From Temnothorax longispinosus (taxonomy: Eukaryota; Arthropoda; Insecta; Hymenoptera; Formicidae): 64,000 bases of DNA. Below the pieces are notes generated by a model that searched no databases, was not told the DNA's origin, and was given only the letters and a program-made list of their open reading frames with translations. Of this stretch, positions 1 to 13,511 are shown piece by piece; the stretch's first letter is position 1, and each line of letters begins with the position of its first letter. The stretch lies in contig NC_092358.1 in assembly GCF_030848805.1 (NCBI RefSeq), positions 3,038,001-3,102,000 of the forward strand. The letters are read 5' to 3'. The translations under genes were made by a program, and so were the position numbers.

Positions 1-1964
1 GGTCCGGTCACGTCGCGGGTAACGCGGTTTTAGGGCCACATTGTGCACCGCTGAGATCAGCTACGATTTCTATCGGTCGCGCACATCTGTCGCTTGTAAG
101 GGAAGTGTACGTGTGTCGACGATAGGTCACATCGCACAATAGAAGCTAAGGCACACACGTAACAGGGCACTACAAAAACGTATAACTACTGATAGCAAGA
201 GCGAATTGCATCACGGTAGCGTGACAAGGACCGCGATCGAATGTTTAATTAATTTTCTCGCAAGGTGTTCGATAAAGCGCCAAATCGAATAGTCGAAAGT
301 ACAATGCAATTGTTCTTCAGCACATTGTTTCTTAAGGTAAATCTGCGATTTCAATCGACCATTGACCACATGAAAGGCTATTAAATAAAAAAGAAATATG
401 TTCAAATTTGATGAAAAGCATAAGGCATCGTTAATAAATCGTTGGAAATAGTACAGAGAACGCAGAGAAATATCTGGTCAATTTCTCTGTGTAAATATTT
501 GCCAAGCTCGCATAACGATGAGAAATAATACAAGAAAACACAGCTTTCGGCTTATTAATATGCATATGTTTCGAAATCGAGCCGATTAAGGTTCGCGATT
601 TAGCTGAAACAGGATCAAAAACCGCGTTTCAATTTCCCGTTCCAAATTTCAATAACGCTTCACGATCAAATTCATATATTCATTGGATGCTATTAGCAAA
701 AAGAGAATACGAAAATAATTTTCGACCGTGCGATAAAATTTGAATCGATTTCTCTAATTTCTCATGGATTATGCACAACTGTATATTCCTAAGTTAGTAA
801 TCCGCATTTAATGAAATGATTTTTTAATTAAATAAAAAATTCAAACTTCCACTGTTTTCATTATTGACGTCATTAATACGTCAATAACGTACTTTATAGA
901 TTTCCTGTTGTGCTAAAAAAATTTTAATTTAAAAATTTAAGAAGATATTTATTTCTGTCATATATTTGCTCTCGTTTAATATTGGTTTATCACAATTATG
1001 GTGGAATTTATAATATATAATAAAATCACACGCGATAAAATTTCGTTCATTTTAATATTAATAGAATCTTAGCTGAAACATGTGCACAATAATTTACAAC
1101 AGAAAGAATTTCCAGAGGTAAAATAATTTTGCTTAAAGTCATATTGCAATATAGATCTAACAACAAGACGTTCGTAACTATACGAACTCGTAAGTTAGAC
1201 TCGTTGAATGCAATACTCTCGCTGCATTTCGCGGCGAGGCGCGGCAATTCCCGGTGACAATCCCCAAGTCGAGACTCGGTCAGGAAAGTCAGCCTTCAGT
1301 TTCATCCGGGGGATGCGGGACGACTCGCGAGAAAATCATAGCAGAGAGACGAGGGTGGCAAGCGGACATCGATCGGGCGCTCGCAGGGCCGTCTTCGTCG
1401 GTGGGCGCGATTCGGCGAGGCGTGCAACCGCCCGTATTCATATTCATATTTCAAAACTCGCACCCCACGGCCCATTGTGCCGCTGAATACGCTATGCAGA
1501 ATGCGTCGTCTGGCGTATAACGTTGCGGCATTGCGACCGCCTCCTGAATTAGTAATGGCACGTTGACAACACGGCCGTTCTCGCGCGGCAACGCTCGGCG
1601 TCGCGTTCGCGCGTCGCGGCCGCACCGCTCAGATGCCTATCGCGAGAAGTGCAATTTGCTCCAGATATTAATTCAGGTAATGGATTGCTCGTTAATGCGT
1701 AAGGCTAATCCTGAACGTATCCGTACAGACATCACGTATCCACGCTTCAGTAGATATATACCTCATAAAAAATCCATTTGTTTAAGCTCTATAAATTAAG
1801 AGGGAATCCACCTACATACTCTATCTCTATGTTTCTTATTTAGATGAATAGTATAGCTGTACATCTGGTCACTTGTCATGGATTTTGTCATTTGTCTTCC
1901 TCAATTTCTGAATTACAATAAGCACGCTAGAGATTCAAATTTAAAGAATATATAGCACACTTTA
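1..1964. other. gene-free stretch, AT-rich with one GC-rich island
   Basis: No supportable gene. Most of it is AT-rich. A CpG-rich patch at about 1230-1640 gives overlapping short open frames on both strands, as expected from GC-rich sequence poor in stops. None of these frames has a recognisable domain or a convincing start and splice context. Confidence 0.6.
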
Positions 1965-2101
1965 TAGGATAAACTCGGGTAAGATAGCCATAGAGGAAAG
2001 ATGGCCAGCCCATGTTCATTCGATATTTCATGGTGAGCTAGATTGAAAGAACATGGGTTAGCCATCTTTCCTCTATGGCCATCTTACTCGAGTTTACCCT
2101 A
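1965..2101. mobile_element. short foldback MITE, probable TA target site
   Basis: The two ends are inverted repeats of each other. The left end reads TAGGATAAACTCG and the right end, on the opposite strand, reads TAGGGTAAACTCG. The arms continue through GTAAGAT and a block around CATAGAGGAAAGATGG to the CCCATGTTC region, with about 40 bp between them. The outer TA on both sides fits a TA duplication, as made by Tc1/mariner-type elements. The element is about 137 bp and has no coding capacity, so it is a non-autonomous MITE. The superfamily is inferred only from the TA borders. Confidence 0.75.
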
Positions 2102-5100
2102 CATAAATTACATTAAATAAAAGGATAATGACGAACTGTATGTGTGCTCTGTATATTTTAATAAATATATATAAGTCATTTATTTTAATAGGGTATAATC
2201 TTTCATAACATAGATGCAAAATTCGAAACTTTATCTTAACAATTTTTTAATCGATTCACGAAGTAATAACGATACCACGCTTCTATAGTTTCAACGCGGT
2301 CTATTAGTTTGCATAATCGAGTCATTATTCATTGATTATCCGTATACTCGGTGCGATATTCTCGGATCTTTATTATCTCACTACAAACGCATGTTCTCCA
2401 CACATACAGGGAAAAAAAGATACTTTGATAGATGGCGGCAACTATGCTGTATAAAAGAGAGCTCCCGAAGCATAGCGAGCAGGGTTGCCGGAAAGTTCGC
2501 ATTACATAATTAAATCGAGCGGACCGAAATCGTGTGCGAAACTTGAAGTGGTTACACGTACGTGTACATCTTCTCTCGCGAGCGTAATCGAGAAGCGCAA
2601 AGAACAGGAGAGGAGAGCAGAGGAAGAAGAAGAGAGAGAGAGAACAGGGGAGAGAATATACGGCGGTGCTAACGAGGCTCACAGGATCGAATCAAGACCG
2701 AATCTCCGCCGCTGATTGACCAGGGCGGAACCCGGAGCGGTAGAAGGCTAATTAGCTACCCGGATCTTCGTACGTGACTCGACAACGGGATCCCGAGACG
2801 CGGCGATTATGGTTGCCCTGAGCGTCTTAATTTCGACCTAGCGCTCCGCAAGAGGGAGGAGACATTATATCCGACTACGACGTCGGTCAAAATTCTCTTT
2901 GAACGCGCCGGGCCGCTTCTCACTGACGCGACGTGGGAAACCCACCCACTTCCGTTTTCTACTGAGCATCTGCGCTTAGAAATTCAGAGCCGCCTGGTGG
3001 CTGCCCGAAATGATAATTAGGCTGAAACTTGGCGACGGCAATTAGCGCGCTCCCGCGTGCGCGCGCGCGCGCGCGCGAATTACATAGATAAATATACATG
3101 GTATACCGGAAGCCGAGCTTCACAGTCTTCACACCAAACTTTATGTTTTAATGATAAACTTACGAGTTATCTTTCCCATAATTAAACACAAAAATCAATA
3201 GTTTTCGAATTTATATGGACAATTGAAACCGTAAGGTTTTTCGCGAACTTCATTGTTCGCTTAAATTCAGACTATACTACTGCGGAATTTGAAATGAAAC
3301 TTTTGCTTGTCGAGACATATGATGGACATTCAAAGGTTGCAATAAGCGATAAGCTCTCCAGAAATACCTCCTAAAAAGAAAGACTAGTTTAAAATCTGAA
3401 AAAATATGTAATTGAAATTCAGGTACTTTGAAACATGCAGAGATATATAACTCGAAGAAATATTCTCTTTTCGCGAAGTTATATCTCCGTATAATAAAAA
3501 ATACAGCATAATATATGCATAATATATAAAAAACGCTAAAATAAACAGTTAATATACATAAATTCCAGACTAATTGATGTACGTTTATTAGAAAGGAGAG
3601 TTAAAGTTTGAATACGTGCGTGTAAAAATAATATGAAGATAATGTCGATGTGCGGAATTTTATCGCGTAGTGGTTTATTATAGTTTATTAACTCTACGCG
3701 ATGAAACATATTTCAGAAAGGAATTTATATGGAGTAACCGGCGGAGTTATTAAACGTTTAATAACGTTTGCCGTTATATGCGAACGTGATTTAATAATAG
3801 TTAAACTGTACATACACAATAAAAATTGATTTAAAATTGATCAAAGAAAAGGCGGATGAAAGGAATAGTGACCGTTCTCTTGTGCAACTCTTTAATGACG
3901 TCAAAAGATTTAATTATACGACCGCGTCGTCACGTTTTTATTGCGAGACACTGAATCGTTTTGTTTATACCAGCCAAGGCATCTCGCGAACGCCATTATT
4001 AATTATGCGAGGACGACCTTTCGCGAGGACGCTAATTGCCATGAGATTAACAAATAACAAAATTGCGGTCAGCAGCAAAATGTTACGTGCGTAACTGCGA
4101 ACATCTGCAAAGCTGAGAAACGTGTCTGATGACGGAAACTTGGCTGGTGCCGTCGTTCCGAGCCAGGTCATCTGTCACTCATTCGGGAGCCATGCGACAC
4201 GTGCCAAATAATTACGCTAATTGAAACGCGAATACATACCAGCGTAATCGTCCGCCGTAATTAGTGGAGTAATTTCACGGTATTATCTCATTTATGATCG
4301 TGCGCGGTAATCGCGCGAGCGCGTACCGCGTAATGCAAAACGTGCTATCAGGGCTGCGTCGCGTTAGACATCCTTCGTTTAATCCCAAGCCGACGGCTAA
4401 TTACAGGCAGCCTTACCGATTAAATTACAGGGCGTCTATCATACGACCGTCTCCCGACTCTAAAAGGGACAGAACGTCGCTAATCTTTTCACCGCAACGA
4501 GGAAGCGTACCAAAGAAACGGTCAATCAGGGTAATGATAACGGATGTTAAATGTAATTGCGAAATATTTTTTAACGTACAAAAATATGTAATCACAAAGA
4601 TAAGTATTCATAACAAAAGAAATATTAAGTCGTCAGGAATAAAAAATTAACTAATAAATATCATAAAATCATTAAGAAACGATTATCGATTATAGCATTT
4701 AAAACGTTACAATATTATACATGTTTTTATTTAAATATATCAGTTAAAAAAATTTATGCAAATTTTCTTCAGCTCAAAAATACATTTGCACGTTTTATTT
4801 TATTAAGCTTTATTCTATTAAACCCAAGTTTGTTCATTCGAAGCACTAAAATGTCTTGAGAGAGAGAGATTTATATCGTACGATAATTAGCGATAAAATC
4901 GAAAAAATAAAATTTCACGCTCCCTCTCGGAGTCGCCACACATGAAACTCGAAACGCTTAATTAACCCATTTATCATCATCCGCAGCACGGGACTAGGAC
5001 GACCGCGAAATAAGCCTGGCGGATGGAACCGCTTGCTTGCGTGCGTGCTTGCATGCATGCGTGTGGTTGCGGCCGCGGCGTGCGTACGCATCAACGCACG

Positions 5101-8100
5101 CACGCGCTTGCTCGGCATCGGATGAACACGCTCGCACACATACACATACACATACACACACGTTCGCACGGGCAACTTCGGGCCGGTCGACGAAAGTGGT
5201 ATAATTACCGGGAGAGTGTAGCTTGTGTGTGTGCAAATTTGACTGCGTACGACTCGTTGAATCCAATTCAACTGGCTGAAATATAACGCCCGTCGATTAT
5301 TGCCTATCGTATTGTATATATATCTACGCCATCGCGCTTTGTACTTTATTAACGCAGACGTAGGAGAGCGAGAACGAGAGTCAGAGCAAGGTAGAGAGAG
5401 AGGGGGGAGCGACATTTTACTATTCGCAGTCCACAAATTCTATAATTTAACTAACAAACATATAACAACACCAAATTCACTGTGTATAAATTAAATTTAC
5501 ACATCTGCTATAATTTGTTATTGTAATTATTTGGAGCTTGATGAACAATGTATGATAGAAGGAAGGCAGTAAAATGTTCTGTCATTACGTTTTATTTCTT
5601 CTAAATCAATATCTGTATGTTAATTTTGGTTACATATATAAAATTTCGCAATTTATAAAATTTATTTCCTCAGTTTAATGAGTTTAGGATTAACCGGTCG
5701 CGTTTCCTGTATCGGAAATCAATTCTCGCGCATTTGTGGCGTCGCATGGAGAAATGATAAAGATAATGAACTGGGTTCCGATACCGGGAGACCTGAGCGC
5801 ACGGAGACGAATCAACGTGGACAGTGTTTGACTGCAGGGAAATTAACGACCTGACCCGTATATACCTATTCGGTAGTTTGAATCGACGATGGAGTGGAGC
5901 TTGGCTAATTACCTCTGCACTCCATACAGAAAGAGATTGCCTGAACGTCACCGGCCACATAACGCGTGACGTTCATGTTTCTCTAGTTTTGAGAAATTTT
6001 TATGCTTGATGATAAATTTAGTTGAACGATTAAGGAACCGCGGCACAGGTCCATATTACTAAATTCTGCGAAAGATAATTCAATTAACCAAGATACAAAT
6101 TCCAGAACTCCTTCGAGTATAATTTTTCTTAAGTTGTAAATTTTCTAAGTGGTAAATTTTTATTCGTGACCATAATTTATAGTTAGTATCTACGAAAAAG
6201 TTTGGACTTTGAGAGTTTAAACTTGAGTTTCTTTTCGTTAGTCTTTATTAAGAGGATTAGATCGTTCCTCGAGAAGCTCTCGAGACAGGCGATGCATCGA
6301 TAGCCGAAGCGAAAAGGTCCGCCGCTACTCACTTCCCAAATTCCACGAAACTTTTCCGCGAGAGCAATTCTTCTTACGCGCGGCACGATAAAAAGTAGAG
6401 AGCCCTCGAATGCCCCCAATGATCAATCGGTTTGCTGCGTCGCCGTGTGCCCACGTACTCCCCGAATGTTTGCAAAATAGACGCGTCGGGCTCGGTGTGC
6501 GGGAGAAAGAGAGAGAAGGGGAGACGGGGGGGAGGGCGCAATAATTCGATCGCCGCCGGGTTAAAAAAATACCACGTACGACGGGAATGATCGACATTTG
6601 CTGCGGTTTGCGCGGGGGAGGGAGGGTTGGAAACGAACTCTCCCTCGATTTAACGAGATAATTTGATCGATCTCTCGTCGTGCACACCAGTGCATTTACG
6701 TTCCTATCGCCTGCAGGCATTCCATGTACAAACTGTATATTACCCTACGCCGCTATTCATACTTAAATGCGATATTATGTGTTTGAGAAATATATTATTC
6801 TTCCTGATTTAAACATTGCATGCGTTATGAAATAAGCATTATTTCAAAAATATTGCGTGATATTTGATGCTTCAGTCAAAAACAAGAGATCTTGTTGTCA
6901 TAGTCTTTTATATTCATAATATCTACTATCCACGCTTTATTCTTTATTTATATGATATATAATTTCAGGTTAGTTAACAAATTCATATATATCTCTTTTG
7001 TGAAATTTCAACTGCAGATTTGATCGAGCGAAAGCTTTATGTGAACGATACTTTAGTCGGCCTAGTAGGCGACGCGCGTTTACACGAGAGCCTCTTCTGA
7101 ATCTACACAATATCGAGCGTTGTCCGCAGCGTTCCGCCCTCGGTATACTGGCATTGGGAAATGCAACCAATGGAACACGCACGCTCTATATTATCGCGAT
7201 CGTCGTACGGTTGCGCGACCAATTCCGATCGGCCGATCCGATCTGACCCGACGTGACGGTCGCGAAATAATTTACGGATAATGAGGACGATACGTGGTGC
7301 CCGGTCAGAGAGAGACTTCCCGCCAACGTGGTACCCAGTTAACCGACTGATTGCGAACGGCCGGACGCGGACGTGATCGACCGCGAAACGTGCTGAAAAA
7401 TTACCTCGAAGTGATGCAACCGAGATAGCATCGTGGCCGTTATCGCGAGTGCTATTTGGTGCGTTTCTTTTTATTAAATTACACAATTTAGCGTACGATC
7501 GTATTTCTTAGAATCATTGGACATATTGCATGTCGAATATTTGGATAACGGTAAAAAGTATTTTCATCATATTCCTTTCCTCAAATGATAAGAAAGTGCG
7601 CACGCCGAACGTACACCCGAAAATAGTGTCGTTACGTGTCATAAGTCTTTTTCTACGAAAATTTCGCAGTAGTAAAAAGGACATTTGTGTCCGACTTCAG
7701 TAGAAGAAGTCGACGCGTAGTGAAAATTGTAACACATGTATACGTTGCCCGAACTTTTTCCACAGTTCTAATGAGGGATGGAGTTTACAAATAAATTAGT
7801 AGGTAGTAATTTCTTCTTGAAATGCTTGTACCATTATTCTTTAAATATTATTCGACTTTTCGATATTTTTAAAATCACAAACATAAACGCAGAGAAATCT
7901 GAGTAATTAATTTTCACTGCTACAAGAGCATGTATAAAAATGATAATAGGAGTATAAAGAAAACATGTTACTGCAGTTTAACCAAAAGCTAAACTATCCA
8001 GAATGCAGAAAGTGACAATAACCGTGTAAGATGCGAACCTTTATCGCTATTCTCAAGAGCGGACCGGATGCTGTAAAACGTTTATGCATATGCCATTTAT

Positions 8101-11100
8101 ACATATATCATATTTCCCTGCCATCCGGAGTCTGATATGGACCGAGATAAAAGATTATTATCGAAAAAACATACAAATGATACGCGAAATTACTTCACGT
8201 ATACAATTTACTTCACTTATAACAGCCAAAGATATCGCTTATTTAGCCATCACAAACGCGCCATCTTAACGAGAAAATTTTTGCGGTACTTACTCGAGAG
8301 ACTCGTTTTATACATAAAGCATGAAATTAATTGTTTTGTTACGTGTTTAAGATATTTGCACATTTTGGAATATAAAAAAGTTATAGTTACAATTAAAAAA
8401 TATATATATGTATATGTATACATATATGTGTATGTCAAAAATTTGATCAAGAATTATATAATGAATTAGAAGAAAAGAATATTTTCTAAATAAAAATCAG
8501 CATTATTTACAAAATAATTATTAATAAATAAAATAAAATGTAAAATTGTTTAAAAATTATATTCGAAAGTAATTTTAATAACGCCCAAGTTTCTCTTTCT
8601 CTTTCTTCCTTTCTCTCTCTCCTTCTCTCTAATGTCTCTATGTCTGTCTTTCTGTAATATATGATGCTGCAGAATCCGTAGCCAATACGATCGAAACTGT
8701 GTTATAGCGAAGGCATCGCACGGCAAGAGAATCTTATTAGAAACTCCAGGCAGCTTGATATCGATTCCGCATCAATTTGCATTCATAATGATCCGGGAGA
8801 AACTATTCGACCGCTTGTTACCTGCTCATCGCGAGAACGCAACGGGGGTGCAACGGGGTGCACGGATGCTGATCGCGGGGAAACTTGTCAATAACATCTA
8901 TTATTGTCATGACGTCTTTATTACCGTCACCATTCTCTCCCACCCACTTCATAGAAAGAGAGTTTGCAACAGAAATAGTCTTGTGTATGTGACACATAAA
9001 ATAGCTTCTTTCTCCTAAAATATCTCCAGAACGTGCACATCAGTGTGTGCTTCTAACAATCTATATCTTAGTACAGCAATAACTGTATTATATATCAATT
9101 TACGTGATAGAATTTACGGATTCAGATTCTGCGGTACAATTTACATCGAGTAGCCAAGATTTCACTCTAAACATTTGTCTAAGGGATTTTTTATATTAAC
9201 AAGAGAAAAAGTGTGCGAAGATGTTGCATAAATATAACGTTGAATGTACTATATGAGTAACTAAGAACCACGTTTAATATCGTTAGATTTAACAAGATTT
9301 TAATAACACAAATTTAAAGAAGGTCTTATTTCCTTCTTAAATTTCTATTAAAGTTATAATAGTAGTCTTTCCTAATGAACATCTTGTTAATTTTATGACC
9401 TTTATATCGTCCATTCTATTATTAAAATACTATTGTTTCTTAACAATCTCTCATTTATAATCCTGATTATTTTACATTTTCAAGGTGCGTGGCTGCCTGA
9501 ATGAATGCATATCTATATAATTTATTCAAATTTAATAGAAGCAGTAAAACAGTTTAAAAAATATAATTTATATTTGAATTTTTTGTTTTTACAGAGGGGG
9601 ACACCGAATGTCGCAAATTCAATCTATCTGTACAGATGGGTATATATGAAAGATTTCTTTCCTCGAAGGCTTGTACGTCAACGAAATTCCTCGTGGCTTT
9701 GCGGCGGCAGGCGAGGATGTACGAGTATGTATATTATGTATAGTATTCGCACGTTCTCGCGCGCATACGAAAATGATCTAGGTCGACGTTATCGGCCGCC
9801 TTTTCAGCTCCGGGCGATGGCCGCGTTGAGAGCATAGTATACGAGAGCCGCGTGCCGCTGAGTTATCGCGCGTTTGTCGAGGGTATACGCGTGTACAGTA
9901 CCGTACGGGGCGAATCTCGCGTGACGTTCGGCGGAACGTATCTCGGGGAAAATATTGCATTCCACTGCCAATTGTCTACTTTTCGGTATGCGTTTACAAT
10001 CTCTCCCGCGTGTGCGGAGAAATTCGCGATATTGAACAGAGGCCCGCAGCGGTTTGCCGCGCGTATGCCAACTCACGGTTGCGTAATGTTTTTGTACTCG
10101 AATAAATGCTACTCTGATGACTATCGATCACGGTCACAAAACTGAAATGAATGCGGAAAAAACATCCACGATTATACTCTACAGTCTACAGTAGTCTACA
10201 CTACACGGTATTCTATTCGCATTAGAAATATCTTTCTCATATTTTATTCGTAAGGCTATTATGCGAGTGAATTATCACTGAATTCTAATATATTGCGTAT
10301 ATACATATTTTTATATTTTATTATTTTTTTCTTTATATTTATTATTATTATAAATTATTATTTGTGTCTTTTTTACCAGAGAGAGCCTAAATAAAATTAA
10401 ATTTAAGCATTAATTAGAGCTAATGAAATGAACAGAAAGTAATGTAGATAAGGAACATAGATAAATAGAGGAAATTGGCATTTAAAATTGCATTGGTATT
10501 ACTTACATCGTTTTAATTAACTTTTTAGAATTATAACCATAAATGTCAAATAAGAGAGATCGCGTATGTAACGATATTATTTTAGAGATTATACCATTAC
10601 AAATATATTCAACGATGTAAGCACCACAAATCTTAATTTCCGAGACGCGAAGTGAACTCTCATTTCCCGGCAAAGATTACAGATTGACTCGACCATTGTC
10701 AACGGACAATAACTGGTCAGGACGTAATATAAGGAGCACATCGTCGACCTGTACATAGTGACGAGCGTATTTATTGCCGGTTATAACGGGTTACACTTGC
10801 GACAATCTCCGGACGGAATGGTCGCGGAAAGGAAGACGGTCACGGCGATGCTATGAGGGGGGTCGCGATATATATTTTCGACGGCGCAGAGGGCCACGGC
10901 CTATCTCGCGGAAATGGTATTTTCGAGGCCCGACGTTCCCGGAAAGCAATAACACCGAAAGCAGTTTTAATAAAGGCTCACCCACGATATATCGCGGCCA
11001 TGCCTCACACTCCCATCTGTCCGCCTCTACCGCGTACATCGCCATACCCCCGCCGGTTCTATCGTCCATTCTTCCGCAACCTCCCCCGCCTCCCCCGCCC

Positions 11101-11244
11101 CCCAGCAACCCCTTTCATTCCGGGACGATCGTGTGTTGGGACACACCCTCCCCCCTTGGTAGCCACCGTTCTCTTTCTCTCCATATCACTCGTCGATACG
11201 TGAATATTTTTCCACGATTCCTTTCTCTCTCCTCCTTCACCCCA

Positions 11245-11250
<6 letters not shown>
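2102..11250. other. gene-free stretch with simple repeats
   Basis: No gene is supported. It holds a (GC)n run at about 3059-3077, CA/TA-type repeats at 5135-5161 and 8400-8436, purine-rich GA stretches near 2600-2650 and 5360-5405, a GC-rich patch at 7000-7450 and another at 9650-10080. The short open frames here have no recognisable domain and tend to come in opposite-strand pairs in the GC-rich patches. Confidence 0.55.

Positions 11251-11303
<53 letters not shown>
11251..11303. repeat. (CT)n microsatellite
   Basis: An uninterrupted CT dinucleotide run of about 26 units. It sits beside a C-rich tract (about 11085-11160 and 11235-11250) and explains the Ser/Leu and Arg/Glu repeat frames read here on the two strands. 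Confidence 0.95.
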
Positions 11304-11307
<4 letters not shown>

Positions 11308-11715
11308 CCTCTTTCGCGCGCGCATGCAATCGTATCAGATTGCGGACGCGTTTGCGTTAAGGGGGCGATATTTCTCGACGGACCCGCTTCATTATTTTAA
11401 CGAACGCGATCCAATCGCCCGCCGCGATCAATTTCGATCCCGCATGTCTCTACCTGAGATAACTTTACCGCAACGATAACGCATAGTCCTCAGCTTTAAT
11501 AGATGTCCACGTCGAGGTCTCAAGTTCCTATACAGATAAAATTCAAAAATAGGGAAGAAATAAGGTTTATAATATTATTTAAAGTATTAGAAAGCGACTA
11601 ATTATATACGGATTTGTGCACGACAGAAAGTAAAAGCCGATGGAAATTTTGTTAATTTTTTTCGCATTTGAAGCCCGGCTCGTTTAATGTTTAATTTTTA
11701 ATGTCAAATATCTTA

Positions 11716-12078
11716 GTAACTATTAATATTTTGACATCGAAATAATCGTCATTCTGCTCCATTTGGCTTTCGATACCCGGGGAACATCCAATTCAGCAAT
11801 TATTTTCGATTTCTTTATCAATTTAATGAAGCAAAATTATATGTATAAGATTAAATATAGAGACTTAAATTAATATTTTATCAGTTTAAATTTACTTTAA
11901 ATTAATCCATAATTGTATCCTGTTATTTATATACATACTCGGTTCAGTAAAATTATTTAATTAGCAACGGAAGATGATTTTAGAAATTATTAATATTTTA
12001 ACAATTTCTAAATAATCACCATTCTGCTCAATTTAGTTTCTAGTATCTGCAATCCAATTGCACAATTGGTTTCAATCC
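11716..12078 (+). repeat. diverged direct repeat pair of about 100 bp
   Basis: Two segments, about 11716-11812 and 11985-12078, share the order TTAATATTTT, then AATAATC with a CATTCTGCTC block, then ATTT, then a TCCAATT block, then CAATT. They differ by many substitutions and small gaps. This is an old local duplication or two remnants of one dispersed repeat. It is not coding. Confidence 0.5.
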
Positions 12079-13420
12079 GCGCGTTTTCGCTCCCAACGCC
12101 AAAGTAATAATGCGAGACTAGCTACGCGGGCTCCAACGGAATAAAGGATTAGTTCTGTGTCTCTTGCCGTGAGAGCGAGGATCTGCATTAAGTGCTTAAA
12201 AAAAAAGGAAAGAAGAAAAAATTAATCCCTGTAAAGTCAGTCCGGAGAAAAAAGGGCGCACGCAGGAAAACCGTGGGATTAAACTGGCGGAAGATATACT
12301 GCGTAGTCGTCGTTACAGACGTAATAGTGTGGCTCGAGAGTTCAGTAGAACCGCGTAATAACTTTTTTACGGTAAACGGAAACGTTGCAACTTCGTGTGA
12401 CGACGCGAGCATTGTCCCGTATATTATAAAGACGATACGGACGCAAAATTCTGGCAATATAGAAAAATTATGGAAAATAGCAACGTATAAATCATTTTTC
12501 GCTAGAGGACATTCAATCACATTTTGTCACAAAGAATTTTTTTCAGCGCAGAGATAAACTACTTTATATTCTAAATAAAACATGAGAAAAAAGAAAATTA
12601 TATTTCGTACAGCCTCTCTACTTTATTGTAATAAAAGTATGAGAGCTTCAATTACCAATTAGCGGCTCGCCGCTAAATACCTATGCTCCAAAGTGCTGAA
12701 TAAGTATCGCTAATCGGCTTAAGGGGGAAGACACTATCGTCGCAACGGCGATATCACAAATTACACCGCGCAACGCGATTCTCTCCCCTCCCTCCCGTCA
12801 CTTTCTCCGGCGTACCCCTTCGGCCACGCTCCTTAATTTCCTGTTCGCCTGCATATTTGTATACAAACGACTCCGACCGTAGTCTATATACTAGGGAGCG
12901 AGGAGCATCTCTCCGCGCCGACGACTTGGGCCGATAACGACGCCGATGCTTGTTCGCCATCACCGCCGAGGAGACCTGCCGCCGGCACCGACTCCCTCGG
13001 ATCTAAATTGGAATCTGTCCGACTCCGCAACGGCAGTGTACCACTCTTCTCTACAGGAAGAACACCTCGAAAGGTTCACGCGATTGCTACGTTGGACCAC
13101 CTCATGACGAGAGGAACCGCCCAACGGCGACAGCGACCCAATGTAATACTCCGCAACGGATAACTCTATAAAAAAGCTCTAAAAATGATATGAGTGACAC
13201 TAACGAAAAATGGACTGCTTAGGAGTAGTACGGTTAAGAATAGACTTTGCCGTGACATAAAGCTCTCCATATATCACAAAATACTCAGGAAATATATAAT
13301 AAGTAATAGCTTTCGAAAAGAAATGTAAATAAAATAAATAAACGTAATTGTTTGACTTTTCTAAGACATGAAACACACTTTTAGCGAAAAATCTCTATAT
13401 ACCTAATATTTTTAACACCC
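12079..13420. other. gene-free stretch
   Basis: No gene is supported. A GC-rich patch at about 12740-13140 gives only short overlapping frames on both strands. An A-rich run lies near 12198-12220. Confidence 0.5.
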
Positions 13421-13511
13421 TACCCAGATAGCACAGCTGATCTTTATGAATTCAAAAAGATCTGAATCTGATCTTTATGAATTCATAAAGATCAACTGTG
13501 CTATCTGGGTA
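13421..13511. mobile_element. 91-bp MITE built from nested palindromes
   Basis: The terminal inverted repeat starts TACCCAGATAGCACAG and is matched at the right end by CTGTGCTATCTGGGTA. Inside are two copies of a 24-bp self-complementary block whose half is GATCTTTATGAATTC: 13439-13462 with one mismatch and 13470-13493 perfect. They are separated by 7 bp. The outer TA on both sides fits a TA duplication. There is no coding capacity. Confidence 0.75.

Noticed and set aside
10774..11400. 208-codon plus-strand frame with Ser/Leu repeats
   Set aside because: Produced by the (CT)n microsatellite and C-rich DNA; the opposite strand is open too.
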